This document shows, piece after piece, positions 49,794 through 58,590 of a stretch of 64,000 nucleotides of DNA (positions within the stretch are counted from its first letter, which is position 1; each line of letters opens with the position of its first letter). Origin of the DNA: JAYZDP01 sp036337765. Lineage in GTDB: Bacteria; Acidobacteriota; Thermoanaerobaculia; Multivoradales; Multivoraceae. The position numbers and the translations under genes are program-made. The DNA is taken from the NCBI GenBank assembly GCA_036337765.1, contig JAYZDP010000161.1:6583-70582 (forward strand), written 5' to 3'. The notes beneath the pieces were generated by a model. That model was given only the letters and a program-made list of their open reading frames with translations, did not search any database and was not told where the DNA came from.

Positions 49794-51115
49794 GGAGGTG
49801 ACTCGGCGGCAGCTGGATGGCGAAGGTTTCGCAATCCACGCACTGCGAGCCCGGTCAGGAGAGCTATCGGTGCGAGCCAGGGCAGAAGCGCCGCCATCTC
49901 CGGAACCAGCCCCGGCACCAGGTTGTACTCGCCGAGCGCTGTGGCCCGCTCGGCCATCCAGTGCCAGCTGGTATGGGCGACGATCGCCGACAGCAGGATG
50001 GTGCCCAACCGCTCCGGTACGACCTTGCGCAGCAGCCAGTCGAGGGCCGGCACCAGCAGGATGAGCACGAAGATCTGGCCCAGCTCGACGCCGATGTTGA
50101 ACGACACTAGCGACGTCAGCAGGTGCGATCCGGCGAACTGCAGGGTCTCGCGCAACACGAATGAGAAGCCGAAGCCGTGTACGAGGCCGAAGGCGAAGGT
50201 GATCCACCAGCGCCGCTGCACTCGCGCACCCACGATGTTCTCGAGTGCCATGTAGACGATCGAGACGGCGATCAGAAGCTCCACGAGCGGCGGGAACCAC
50301 AGCGAATCGGGCACGAAGCCGTAGGCCGAGGCGATCAGCGTGATCGAGTGGGCGACTGTGAACGAGGTGACGACGACGACCAGTTCGCGCAGCTTGCGCA
50401 GCGGGATCACCAGGCAGGCGAGAAAGAGCAGGTGATCGAGACCGTCGAGGATGTGGAAGAAGCCCTCCTCGACGAAGCGCAGCGCAGCCTGGTGCCAACG
50501 CGGGTCGAGGCGCACCAGTCCCGGCTCACCGCGGTACTGAAAGGCGCGCTCGGCACGGCCGGGCGGGAGATAGCGCAGTACCGTGACGACGCGCATGCCG
50601 AGCCGGGCGTGACGCGGCCGGATCGAGAAACTGGCAGTCTCCGACTGGATGGGCGCTTCGAAGAGCATGTCGAGCATCGCCTGCTGCCAGACGATGCGGG
50701 TGCTTGCGGACAAGGGCGATGCGGCGATGTGCGCCACGGCGTTGTCGAAGGTCGTGAAGGAGCGGTCGGACGGCAGCGATACGCGTACCCCTCGCAACTC
50801 CAAGGGCGGCAGCTGGCGACCCTCTTCGTAGAGTTCGACGTTCTCACCCACCCAGAGGTCGGCGGCATCGGTCAGCACACGCCCGGCGCGCGCCGCCTCG
50901 AGGTCGAGGTATCCCGGCCCCTCGACCGGGAAGCGCATGTCCTGTAGAGCCTCCATCGGCACGCGAACAACGAACTGCAGCGTGCGGCCGTCCGGCTTGA
51001 CGAACGTCTGCAGCGTGACGTCCGTGGGGATGTCGTGGGCACCCGCGGCGGCGGCGCCGAGCACCGCCAGGGCGGCAACCACGATCCTGGACAGGTTCAC
51101 CCTCGGCATCAACAC
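49790..51115 (-). CDS. HupE/UreJ-family membrane protein
   Basis: A 441-residue protein with a signal peptide (VVAALAVLGAAAAGAHDIP), a long extracytoplasmic N-terminal beta domain, and six helices from about residue 225. HupE-type motifs: FVEEGFFHILDGLDHLLFLACL, SFTVAHSITLIASA and GLVHGFGFSFVLRE. His residues in these helices are thought to bind Ni or Co in this family. It converges with the amidohydrolase, overlapping by 4 bases, and lies near the cobalt nitrile hydratase; a supply role is possible but unproven. Confidence 0.82.
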   Translation of the reverse strand: MLMPRVNLSRIVVAALAVLGAAAAGAHDIPTDVTLQTFVKPDGRTLQFVVRVPMEALQDMRFPVEGPGYLDLEAARAGRVLTDAADLWVGENVELYEEGRQLPPLELRGVRVSLPSDRSFTTFDNAVAHIAASPLSASTRIVWQQAMLDMLFEAPIQSETASFSIRPRHARLGMRVVTVLRYLPPGRAERAFQYRGEPGLVRLDPRWHQAALRFVEEGFFHILDGLDHLLFLACLVIPLRKLRELVVVVTSFTVAHSITLIASAYGFVPDSLWFPPLVELLIAVSIVYMALENIVGARVQRRWWITFAFGLVHGFGFSFVLRETLQFAGSHLLTSLVSFNIGVELGQIFVLILLVPALDWLLRKVVPERLGTILLSAIVAHTSWHWMAERATALGEYNLVPGLVPEMAALLPWLAPIALLTGLAVRGLRNLRHPAAAESPP

Positions 51116-51179
51116 GGACCGACGATTCTATGGCGTGCCGGCGACGGCACTCGGGAGGGCGGCCCGCTAGGCTCGGCCG

Positions 51180-51554
51180 ATGCCGACGTCTGTCAGTCCG
51201 CTCGAACGACCGCGCTCGATCATCTCGGCCTGGCCCGAGACCGACGAACGCATCTCGCACGGGTCACCGACGTGGTGGGGAGGGCGCAAGACTTTCGCCA
51301 CCTTCGCTCTCGACCATCACGGAGATGGCCGCGAGGCGGTGTGGTGCAAGGCCACCCACGATGTCCAGGAGGCCCTCGTCGAGGCAGCACCCCACATCTT
51401 CTTCGTGCCGCTCTACGTCGGACCGAGCGGGTGGATCGGCATCGAGCTAGACGGCGACGTCGACTGGGGGGTAGTGGAGGAACTGCTCGAAGAGGGCTAC
51501 CGGATGGTGGCGCCGAAACGGGCCATTCGACAGCTCGAGCTCGACCGGCCGTGA
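51180..51554 (+). CDS. YjbR/MmcQ-like protein
   Basis: A 124-residue protein of the CyaY-like DUF419 fold: AWPETDERISHGSPTWWGGRKTFATF, then KATHDVQEALVEAAPHIFFVPLYVGPSGWIGIELDG and LEEGYRMVAPKRA. It probably binds DNA or protein; the family function is unknown. It stands alone between divergent neighbours. Confidence 0.82.
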   Translation: MPTSVSPLERPRSIISAWPETDERISHGSPTWWGGRKTFATFALDHHGDGREAVWCKATHDVQEALVEAAPHIFFVPLYVGPSGWIGIELDGDVDWGVVEELLEEGYRMVAPKRAIRQLELDRP

Positions 51555-51604
51555 AGTGGCAATGACCATGGTTTCCAGGCCTGCGCAGCTCCTGCCAGCT
51601 CGGC

Positions 51605-51610
51605 TATACT
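51605..51610 (+). promoter_or_regulatory. Possible -10 element of the NHL lipoprotein gene
   Basis: TATACT lies 41 bases before the ATG at 51651, with a weak TGCGCA 17 bases further upstream. The leader contains a GGGGGATG ribosome-binding region. Confidence 0.35.
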
Positions 51611-51650
51611 CGCGCTCTCGTAGACAATCGATTCGTTGGGGGATGAGCGG

Positions 51651-52886
51651 ATGAAGCACACACACGTCTGTGTCGGTCTGGTAGCAGTGTTGGCGCTTGG
51701 CGCATGTGGTGGTAGTGGCAACGGTGGCTCGGTCGAGGCCCCGGAAGACGCGACGGTCATGGCGCCGCGCTTCGAAGTGGATCCATTCTGGCCTAAGCCT
51801 CTGCCCGATCACATGCTGATCGGTTCCGCCATCGGAGTGGCGGTCGATTCGCGCGATCATGTCTGGATCGTGCATCGCAACACCGCCGATCAGTTCGGTT
51901 CGTTCAACGAGATCGGCCTGGCGCAGGATCCGCCATTGAGCGATTGCTGCCAGCCGGCGCCGCCGGTGCTCGAGTTCGATCCCGACGGAAACCTGGTCAA
52001 CGGTTGGGGCGGCCCCTCCCCGACCGGTGAGTACGAGTGGCCGGCGTCGAACCACGGCATCGTGGTCGATCACATGGACAATGTCTGGATCGGCGGCAAC
52101 GGCGGTCCCGACGCGCAGGTGCTGAAGTTCACGCGCGACGGCAAGTTTCTCATGCAGGTCGGCAAGTCCGGTGCCCGCGACACCGGTGAGGTGGGGGAGA
52201 ACGACCGCCCGATCTACAAGCGCGACAGCCACTCCAAAGACAGCTTCGGCCGCGTCGCCAAGATCTCGTTCGACGCCGAGGCCAACGAGATGTACCTTGC
52301 GGACGGCTACTTCAACCGCCGCGTCGCCGTGATCGACGCCGACAGCGGTGAGCTGAAGCGCTACTGGGGCGCGTACGGTGAGGCGCCCGACGACGAGCTC
52401 GATCTCGGTCGTTATTCGCCCGACGATCCGCCGGCCAAGCAGTTCCGCGGTCCGGTTCACTGCGCCGACCTTTCGAAGGACGGCAAGCTCTACGTCTGCG
52501 ACCGTGGTGCCGATCGGCTGCAGGTGTTCGACAAGGACGGTACCTTCCTCGATGAGACGATCATTGCGCCGCACACCCTGTCGCAGGGCTCGACCTGGGA
52601 CGTGGCCTTCTCGGAGGATCCGGCGCAGAAGTACCTCTACCTGGCGGATGGGCAGAACATGAAAGTGCGCGTGATCGAGCGCGAGTCGATGGATGTGCTC
52701 TACACCTTCGGCGACGGCGGCCGCCAGCCCGGGCTCTTCTTCGCCGTGCACTCGATCGCGACAGACTCTAAGGGCAACATCTACACCACCGAGACCTACC
52801 AGGGACGGCGGTTGCAGAAATTCGTCAACAAGGGGGTGCAGTCGGTTCCTGCTGGGAACTGGGGCGCTCCGTGGCCTTCGGGTTAG
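51651..52886 (+). CDS. NHL-repeat beta-propeller lipoprotein
   Basis: A 411-residue secreted propeller. The lipoprotein signal is VLALGACGGSG. Repeats include SAIGVAVDSRDHVWIVHRN, ASNHGIVVDHMDNVWIGGN, GPVHCADLSKDGKLYVCDRGADRLQVFDKDG and FAVHSIATDSKGNIYTTETYQGRRLQKF. It resembles the propeller of peptidyl-alpha-hydroxyglycine alpha-amidating lyase, and a copper monooxygenase of the partner class lies at 55153, though linkage is loose. The ligand is unknown. Confidence 0.85.
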   Translation: MKHTHVCVGLVAVLALGACGGSGNGGSVEAPEDATVMAPRFEVDPFWPKPLPDHMLIGSAIGVAVDSRDHVWIVHRNTADQFGSFNEIGLAQDPPLSDCCQPAPPVLEFDPDGNLVNGWGGPSPTGEYEWPASNHGIVVDHMDNVWIGGNGGPDAQVLKFTRDGKFLMQVGKSGARDTGEVGENDRPIYKRDSHSKDSFGRVAKISFDAEANEMYLADGYFNRRVAVIDADSGELKRYWGAYGEAPDDELDLGRYSPDDPPAKQFRGPVHCADLSKDGKLYVCDRGADRLQVFDKDGTFLDETIIAPHTLSQGSTWDVAFSEDPAQKYLYLADGQNMKVRVIERESMDVLYTFGDGGRQPGLFFAVHSIATDSKGNIYTTETYQGRRLQKFVNKGVQSVPAGNWGAPWPSG

Positions 52887-53138
52887 CGCGATTAGTGAGG
52901 ATCGCCGACGCATAGAACTGGTCCGCGGGTTCCCCGCGGACGCGCGGGATCCCGTCGTGCTCGCGCAGACTCTACGCGCGCCGGGAGCCCTCCCGCGCTG
53001 CTCCCCGCGGCGGGCTGTGGTTGCGCTCGGGTGAGGGGGCGCCCGGCCCCGGAAGCGGATCGTGTCCTTGCAGGGAAGGGACCGGCTGTGACGGGTTTTA
53101 CGGCCCGGACGTCGGCAGGGGGCTGAGTCGGGGTGGTC
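52887..53138. other. Intergenic region with a GC-rich hairpin
   Basis: Between the NHL lipoprotein stop and the convergent cytochrome. A perfect 9-base stem GTCCGCGGG/CCCGCGGAC with a 3-base loop (52921-52941) lies 35 bases after the stop and could end transcription, though no T-run follows. No ORF or RNA gene is recognised in the rest. Confidence 0.5.
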
Positions 53139-53549
53139 TTACGGCTTGACGGCGTGGAAGGCGATGGGTTTGAGGGCCGTGGTCTTTGGGGCGAGCTCGA
53201 GGTCCCCTGGGGGGATCTCGTTGGCGGCGAGGATGTAGGCGAGGACGTCGGCCTTTTCTTGGTTGGTCATGCTGCGGGGGGCGGCTTCGGGCATGGAGAC
53301 GCGGAGACGCTCGTAGAGGTCGCCTACTGTGAGCTCGTTCCAGGCCCACATGAAGTCACTGCCGGCCAGGGGCGAGCCCATCTCGCCGCCTTCGAGTTCG
53401 GGTCCGTGACACTCGGTGCAGTTGGCTTCGTACAGCGGCTCGCCGCGCTGCGCCTGTTCCTCGGTGTAGATCCCGTCCCACACGGACTCGGGAGCCTGGC
53501 TGGCGATGCCGAGGGCGGCGCGTGCACCCCCCGCCGCGAGGCTCGTGAT
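53139..53549 (-). CDS. Cytochrome c, class I, with disrupted start codon
   Basis: Mono-heme cytochrome with CTECH in GEPLYEANCTECHGPEL and a likely axial Met in RVSMPEAAPRSM. The first usual start is GTG at 53483, which would give no export signal. In the same frame, 66 bases upstream, a signal-like stretch ITSLAAGGARAALGIASQ begins at ATC (53549), 6 bases after a perfect AAAGGAGG. The start codon may be ATC or a mutated ATG. A periplasmic location requires the longer form. It probably accepts electrons from a neighbouring dehydrogenase. Confidence 0.75.
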   Translation of the reverse strand: MTSLAAGGARAALGIASQAPESVWDGIYTEEQAQRGEPLYEANCTECHGPELEGGEMGSPLAGSDFMWAWNELTVGDLYERLRVSMPEAAPRSMTNQEKADVLAYILAANEIPPGDLELAPKTTALKPIAFHAVKP

Positions 53550-54574
53550 CCTGCGCCTCCTTTCTTGACGTACATCACCAGCTGACGCGGGCCGACCTCG
53601 GCGCCGTAGACGTTGCCCGAGGCGTCCGCCGCGACACCCTCTGCGGCGCTGGTGCCGGCGTTGTCGGGGTCGGGCTCGGGGTCGGGGATAAAGCCGGTGA
53701 CGAAGCCGTCCTTGGCGGAGGCGATGCGGATGCCGCGCTTGAAGCCGCCGTTGCGCCGTGTCGACGACTCGGAGTCGGCGACGTAGAGGGTGTCGTTGGC
53801 GTCGATGAAGACGCCGCTCGGTCGGCCGAACTGGTACCAGGTATGGAGGTGGTTGCCGTTCTGGTCGAAGATCTGCAGGCGCTTGTTCGAGCGGTCGCCG
53901 ACGAACAGACGCCCCTGCGAGTCGAGGGCCAGGGCGTGCGGGTCACGGAACTGGCCGTCTTCGCTGCCGGTGCCGCCCCAATCCTTGATGAAGGTACCGT
54001 CGGCGGCGAGCTTGACGATGCGGTTGTTGCCGCCGGCGCCGTGACCATCGGCAACGAAGATCGAGCCGTCGGGTGCCACCAGGACGTCGCTCGGGCCGTT
54101 GAAGATCGTCTCGCCCAGACCACCGATACCGGCCACGCCGAGGCTCATCAGCAGGGCGCCGGTTTCGGAGAACTTGTGGATCTGATGACCCCTGTCACCC
54201 TCGCCTCGGGCGTCGGTCACCCAGACGTTCGAGTCCTTGTCGACGTGGATGCCGTGTGGCCATACGAGGATTCCAGCTCCGAAGCTGCGCACTAGCTTGC
54301 CCGCCGGGTTGTAGAGCAGGACGGTATCGAGATCTTCCTTGCCGGCGCAGCTGTTCGCGCCGCAGCGCTCGGCGACCCATATGTTGCCGCTGCCGTCCTG
54401 GGCGGGGTAGACGGCACTGGTCGATCCCCAGGCCCGGCCCGGCGGATCTTCGGCCCACGCCTCGGCCACCTGGTAGGGGTTGGGGGCGTGGTTTTGTGCC
54501 GCCGAGGGCACCGCGCCGCTCATGAGGGCGACGACCGTGAGAGTGATCGAGGCGGCTCGTAGCTCCATCGACAT
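53324..54574 (-). CDS. NHL-repeat secreted protein, stop codon lost
   Basis: A secreted propeller starting MSMELRAASITLTVVALMSG (ATG 54574, cleavage near SAA-QN). Repeats: WPHGIHVDKDSNVWVTDARG, GPSDVLVAPDGSIFVADGHG, DPHALALDSQGRLFVGDRSNKRLQIFDQ and GVAADASGNVYGAEVGPRQLVMYVKK. Homologous sequence ends at about 53558 with the last strand MYVKK; the frame then runs about 75 codons through the cytochrome gene out of frame to 53324. The natural stop is probably missing through a small indel, so the extra tail is likely artefactual or a relic. Confidence 0.78.
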   Translation of the reverse strand: MSMELRAASITLTVVALMSGAVPSAAQNHAPNPYQVAEAWAEDPPGRAWGSTSAVYPAQDGSGNIWVAERCGANSCAGKEDLDTVLLYNPAGKLVRSFGAGILVWPHGIHVDKDSNVWVTDARGEGDRGHQIHKFSETGALLMSLGVAGIGGLGETIFNGPSDVLVAPDGSIFVADGHGAGGNNRIVKLAADGTFIKDWGGTGSEDGQFRDPHALALDSQGRLFVGDRSNKRLQIFDQNGNHLHTWYQFGRPSGVFIDANDTLYVADSESSTRRNGGFKRGIRIASAKDGFVTGFIPDPEPDPDNAGTSAAEGVAADASGNVYGAEVGPRQLVMYVKKGGAGSRASRRGVHAPPSASPARLPSPCGTGSTPRNRRSAASRCTKPTAPSVTDPNSKAARWARPWPAVTSCGPGTSSQ

Positions 54575-55152
54575 GGCAGACCTCGCTTCTCGAAGAGATC
54601 CGAAAAAGAGAACTGCCACTATAGCTCGGCCCACCGCCCATGAGGACCGACGCCTCACTCCCTGTCGAGGCTCGGCGGGGAGTGAGGCGATGGACTGTCT
54701 AGTTCTTCAGGTGCGCCGTCAGGGGGCGAAGAAGATCTCGACGCTCAGGCGACAGCCGGCGACCGGATCGCACTGCCCCGGCGGGCCGGTGAAGATGTCG
54801 GAGATTTGCTGGCGGACCATGCCTGGTGTGGCGGGTCCGTAATCGAGGATGTGGAGGAGAACGGTACCGAGTGGCGCGCGAGCAGTCGGAGCGGATCCCT
54901 TTCCGTAGTGGGCAGCCGGAGCTGCACCGCTGCCAGGCGCTGATGCTCGTCCAGCGGGGGCGACCCGCGGATCGCCCCCTCGCTACGGGCGAGCTGAGCG
55001 ATGCACGTGCCGGCTACGAGAGGCTCGGAATGTCTCGCTACGGCGGACTGCCCATCGGTTCAGCCGGTTGACGTAGAATCGAACGGTCGGTTCCACGATC
55101 GTCGGGCGATCTCGCCCGGTCGAGTTGTGGGCGGCGCAGGCAGGGAGTGGAT
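54575..55152. other. Gene-poor region with two possible protein remnants
   Basis: On the minus strand, ending at TGA 54719-54721, a frame reads LGTVLLHILDYGPATPGMV, then FTGPPGQCDPVAGCRLS and VEIFFAP, which looks like a real C-terminus without a start. On the plus strand, up to TGA at 55069-55071, a frame reads SGQPELHRCQALMLVQRG and ARAGYERLGMSRYGGLP. Neither has a recognised family. A TAGAAT -10-like hexamer (55074-55079) could serve the next gene. It appears to be an eroded region. Confidence 0.4.
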
Positions 55153-56502
55153 ATGCAGACAAAGACTGGGCGGATCTGTTTCTTGGTATTGCTCGGCCTG
55201 GCGGTCGTGAGCTCGAACCCTGCCGCAGCGGCGGGGTCCGAAGATGCCGTAGCCTCGAGCCCCACGTTTGCTCGCGACGTACTGCCGATCTTCCAACGTT
55301 CGTGCCAGAACTGTCACCGCCCCGACGCGGGTGCGCCAATGTCTCTGCTGACGTACGAGGAAAGCCGTCCCTGGGCGCGCTCGATCCAGAAAAAGGTCGT
55401 CGACCGCTCGATGCCCCCATGGCACCTCGATCCCACTGTCGGCATCCGCGACTACGTAGGTGACCCGTCGTTGAACGACGCGGAGATTCGCACGATTTCC
55501 GCGTGGGTCGAAGCTGGCGCGCCTCGCGGCAACCCGGGCGATGCGCCGCCGCCGGTCGAGTTCTCGCCGCTCGATGCGTGGACCTTCGGCGAACCGGATC
55601 TGGTCGTAGACAACCTCCCGGTCGAGATACCGGCCTCCTGCGAGGATCAGTATCCGAGCCTGACAGTCGACAGCGGGCTGACCGAGGACCGGTGGATCAA
55701 GTGGATCCAGTACATGCCCGGCGATCGTCGGGTCGTGCACCACTCGATGCAGTACGCCGTTCAGGACGATCCCGGGCTGATCGACGATGAGCTCACGCGT
55801 GTAGCGTTGGGCTCAGGACAGGGGGCCATGCTGGTCGAGTACGCGGTCGGCAATCAGGGCGACTTCTATCCCGACGGCACAGGACGACTCTTGAAGGCGG
55901 GCGCCAAGATCCGCTTCTCCGGTCACTACCACTGCATCGGCGAGGCCGCGACCGACGTCTCGTCGATCGGGATCAAGTTCTACCCCAAGGGCGAGGAGCC
56001 GCACCGCCGTGTGATCTCGTTCATGCTCACCACTGGCGTACCGGACTCGGAGCGGCTCAACGAACTCTCCATCCCACCGAACACGGTCGCGCGGCACGAG
56101 CGCTACTTTCGACTCGAGAAGCCGGCACAGATCATCACCTTCCAGCCGCACATGCACTATCTGGGCTCGGCGATGCGACTCGAGGTGATCCACCTCGACG
56201 GCCGGATCGAGACCCTGACCGACGTGCCGAAGTACGACTTCAACTTTCAGATCTCGTACAACTACGCCGAGCCGCCGGTTTTCCCGGCTGGGTCGTTCCT
56301 GCACATCACGTCGTGGCATGACAACACGGCCGACAACCGCTACAACCCGGATCCCTCGTCTTGGATTGGCTGGGGCAGCCGCACCGTCGACGAGATGGGC
56401 AACGGCTGGGTCGAGCTCGCCTATATGAGCGACGAGGAGTACGAGGCGGCGCTCGCGAAGAACAACGGCCACGGGGCGGCCGCGACCGGCGGCGGTCGTT
56501 AG
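55153..56502 (+). CDS. Cytochrome c fused to copper type II monooxygenase-like domains
   Basis: A 449-residue secreted protein. A signal peptide (ICFLVLLGLAVVSSNPAAA) is followed by a heme domain with CQNCH (51-55) and MPPWHLDP, typical of planctomycete-type cytochromes c. Then come two PHM-like jelly rolls: HH at 196-197 (VVHHSMQY), GHYHCIG (258-260), HMH at 333-335 (QPHMHYLGSAM) and a Met in TVDEMG (415). These match the CuH and CuM ligands of copper hydroxylases. The fused heme could feed electrons. It starts at ATG 55153 after GGGAG. Confidence 0.83.
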   Translation: MQTKTGRICFLVLLGLAVVSSNPAAAAGSEDAVASSPTFARDVLPIFQRSCQNCHRPDAGAPMSLLTYEESRPWARSIQKKVVDRSMPPWHLDPTVGIRDYVGDPSLNDAEIRTISAWVEAGAPRGNPGDAPPPVEFSPLDAWTFGEPDLVVDNLPVEIPASCEDQYPSLTVDSGLTEDRWIKWIQYMPGDRRVVHHSMQYAVQDDPGLIDDELTRVALGSGQGAMLVEYAVGNQGDFYPDGTGRLLKAGAKIRFSGHYHCIGEAATDVSSIGIKFYPKGEEPHRRVISFMLTTGVPDSERLNELSIPPNTVARHERYFRLEKPAQIITFQPHMHYLGSAMRLEVIHLDGRIETLTDVPKYDFNFQISYNYAEPPVFPAGSFLHITSWHDNTADNRYNPDPSSWIGWGSRTVDEMGNGWVELAYMSDEEYEAALAKNNGHGAAATGGGR

Positions 56503-56530
56503 GCGACGGGCCTTACGGGGGCGGTGGACG

Positions 56531-57307
56531 ATGCGTCGGGCGGTGAGTGTGGCTTCGGCGGCGATCCTGATCGCCGGCGCTCTCGCCCACCAAGCGGCAG
56601 CGCAGGCCTACGGGCAGCCGGTCTATCCGGGCTATCAGGGCTTCCTCGACAATCCCGATGGCTCGGTGACGATGGTCTTCCAGTACTTCAGTCACGGTCG
56701 CGACCCGGTCATTCTCCCGGCCGGCGAGCGCAACCGCTTCTCAGGGCATGCCGATCGCAATCAGCCGACGGTTTTCGAGCCCGGCAACCACGAGGACGTC
56801 TGTGTGATCGTCGTCGAGTCGCGTCAGGAGGCGCACCAGCTGCGCTGGTTCATCAGCTTTCCCGACAACGAGTGGTCCACCAGTGTCGATCCGCTCAACG
56901 CCGAGTACATGCTGACCGAGCGTGCCGCGAAAGAAGCGCAGCGCGATCTCGATGTCGGAAGTGCTCCGCGTGGGGTCTGCATCGACAAGCCGCCGACGGT
57001 GCGGGCCAACCGACTTCGCCGCTTCGCCGAACGCTCCAGCGGCACGATCGAGAATCTCGCTGCCCACGTCGGCGAGTCGGTCAGACTGAACGGTCAGGCG
57101 CGCGACGAGGGCCTTCCACGGGGTAGCACGGTGGAGGTCGAGTGGAGCCTGGTCACGGGCCCCGCGGCTGCGGACTTCGCGGATTGTGGATCGGCTACAA
57201 CGACTGTGCGTTTCGCGTCGGCGGGCACCTACGAGCTCGAGCTCACTGCCACGGACGGCACCGCCTCTTCTTCAGACCGACTGCGCTTCGAGGTGAGCGC
57301 CGAATAG
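56531..57307 (+). CDS. Secreted PKD-like protein, partner of the copper protein
   Basis: A 258-residue protein with a signal peptide (ILIAGALAHQAAAQA). The N-terminal part (YQGFLDNPDGSVTMVFQYFSHGRDPVILPAGERNRFS) is a conserved module of unknown role; the C-terminal 80 residues (AHVGESVRLNGQARDEGLPRGSTVEVEWSLVTGPAA to the end, with TYELELTATDG) look like a PKD/immunoglobulin-like fold. It lies 28 bases after the copper protein, so the two are probably made together. Confidence 0.65.
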   Translation: MRRAVSVASAAILIAGALAHQAAAQAYGQPVYPGYQGFLDNPDGSVTMVFQYFSHGRDPVILPAGERNRFSGHADRNQPTVFEPGNHEDVCVIVVESRQEAHQLRWFISFPDNEWSTSVDPLNAEYMLTERAAKEAQRDLDVGSAPRGVCIDKPPTVRANRLRRFAERSSGTIENLAAHVGESVRLNGQARDEGLPRGSTVEVEWSLVTGPAAADFADCGSATTTVRFASAGTYELELTATDGTASSSDRLRFEVSAE

Positions 57308-57336
57308 GCGCGTCGAGAGCCCGGCGCGGATCGACC

Positions 57337-58524
57337 CTAACGGAGCTGGTTCTCGTACCACTTGACGTTAGCGGTGGAGCCGCCCGAGGCCACGAGGTCC
57401 AGGTCGCCGTCGCCATCCATATCGGCAGCCTCGCAGCGTTGCGCGGCGATGCCTCCGTCGTCGATCGTGTGCCTTTCCCAACGGGCACCTTCGGCATCGG
57501 TGGCGTCGTAGGCGTACAGGCTGGTGCCCTCGCCGCGGAAACCGGCCACGATCTCGTCAGAGCCGTCAGCATCGAGATCGGCGACGGCGAGGGCATGGGA
57601 GAAAACGAGGGAATCGTCGAGGACGCTTCGCTCCCAGTCCGTCCCCGATGCGGTCGAGCGATAGACGACTACCTGGTTACCGTGCCACGGCTCGGTAGTG
57701 GCGAAGAATCGTCGACCGCCAGCGAGATGGCCGAGGGCGACTTCGCTCGACCCACGGCGTGGCGCGGGGTCGGACTGGTGTCCATCAGCCAACGCCGTTC
57801 GCGTCCAGATCAGACCCTCGGTGGTGGAGCGAGCATCGAGCAGGTGGACACCCTCGTAGCTAGCGGTCAGAACTTCGTGGCGGCCGTCGCCGTCGAAGTC
57901 GACGACCTCGATGCCGTGGGTGACCGGCAGAGAATTGTCGATGGCGTGGCGTGGCCAAAGTGAGTCGAGCTCGGCTGGCACATCGTAGAAGGCCAGCTTC
58001 GCGCCGGCCTGGTCGAAGAGCGGTTCCTCGGCTCCCGGGCCGAGGATTGGCGAGACCACCAGCTCGGGGGTGCCGTCGCCGTCGAGGTCTCCCCAGTACA
58101 GCCTGTGAGCAGTCGGATCGGCGCCGATGCGGTGCGTCTTCCAGGGCTTGTAGAGGTCTTGGCCACGCCGCAGCAGTGTCAGGGTGCCACCGGCCCGCGA
58201 GTCGGCGAGTCCGAAGTCCGAGGCCACGGCGATCTCGACCCGACCGTCGCCGTCCAGATCTCGGGCGGCGAGAAAAATGTTGCCCTTGGTCTCGCCGGTC
58301 AGGGGATGCCGCGTCCAAGTCGGGTTCTGGAACCAGGCGAGCTCGCGGCCCTGCGCGATCACGTCGTTGCGGCCGTCGCCGTCGACGTCGACGGCACGAA
58401 CACAGTACGCGCCCGGGAAGTCGGCGGTGATCGTGTGTTCGGCAAATCCGGGAAACGGACCTTGTGCCAAGGAGGTCGCGCAGACTACGAGCGCGAGTCC
58501 GCTCGCCAGAAGTGGTCGATGCAT
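57337..58524 (-). CDS. Secreted FG-GAP/VCBS repeat protein
   Basis: A 395-residue secreted propeller. It has a signal peptide (LLASGLALVVCATSLAQG) and at least six calcium-loop repeats: VRAVDVDGDGRNDVIAQG, AARDLDGDGRVEIAVASD, YWGDLDGDGTPELVVSP, VVDFDGDGRHEVLTASY, VADLDADGSDEIVAGF and AADMDGDGDLDLVASGG. Each DXDGDG loop should bind calcium. The ATG at 58524 begins the signal; the open frame continues upstream as antisense of the esterase. Binding target unknown. Confidence 0.85.
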   Translation of the reverse strand: MHRPLLASGLALVVCATSLAQGPFPGFAEHTITADFPGAYCVRAVDVDGDGRNDVIAQGRELAWFQNPTWTRHPLTGETKGNIFLAARDLDGDGRVEIAVASDFGLADSRAGGTLTLLRRGQDLYKPWKTHRIGADPTAHRLYWGDLDGDGTPELVVSPILGPGAEEPLFDQAGAKLAFYDVPAELDSLWPRHAIDNSLPVTHGIEVVDFDGDGRHEVLTASYEGVHLLDARSTTEGLIWTRTALADGHQSDPAPRRGSSEVALGHLAGGRRFFATTEPWHGNQVVVYRSTASGTDWERSVLDDSLVFSHALAVADLDADGSDEIVAGFRGEGTSLYAYDATDAEGARWERHTIDDGGIAAQRCEAADMDGDGDLDLVASGGSTANVKWYENQLR

Positions 58525-58590
58525 GGCCGGTGACCTTAGCAGGAGGGCGGCGCTACACTGTCGGCTGCACCCAGCGGAGGAATTAGGTAG

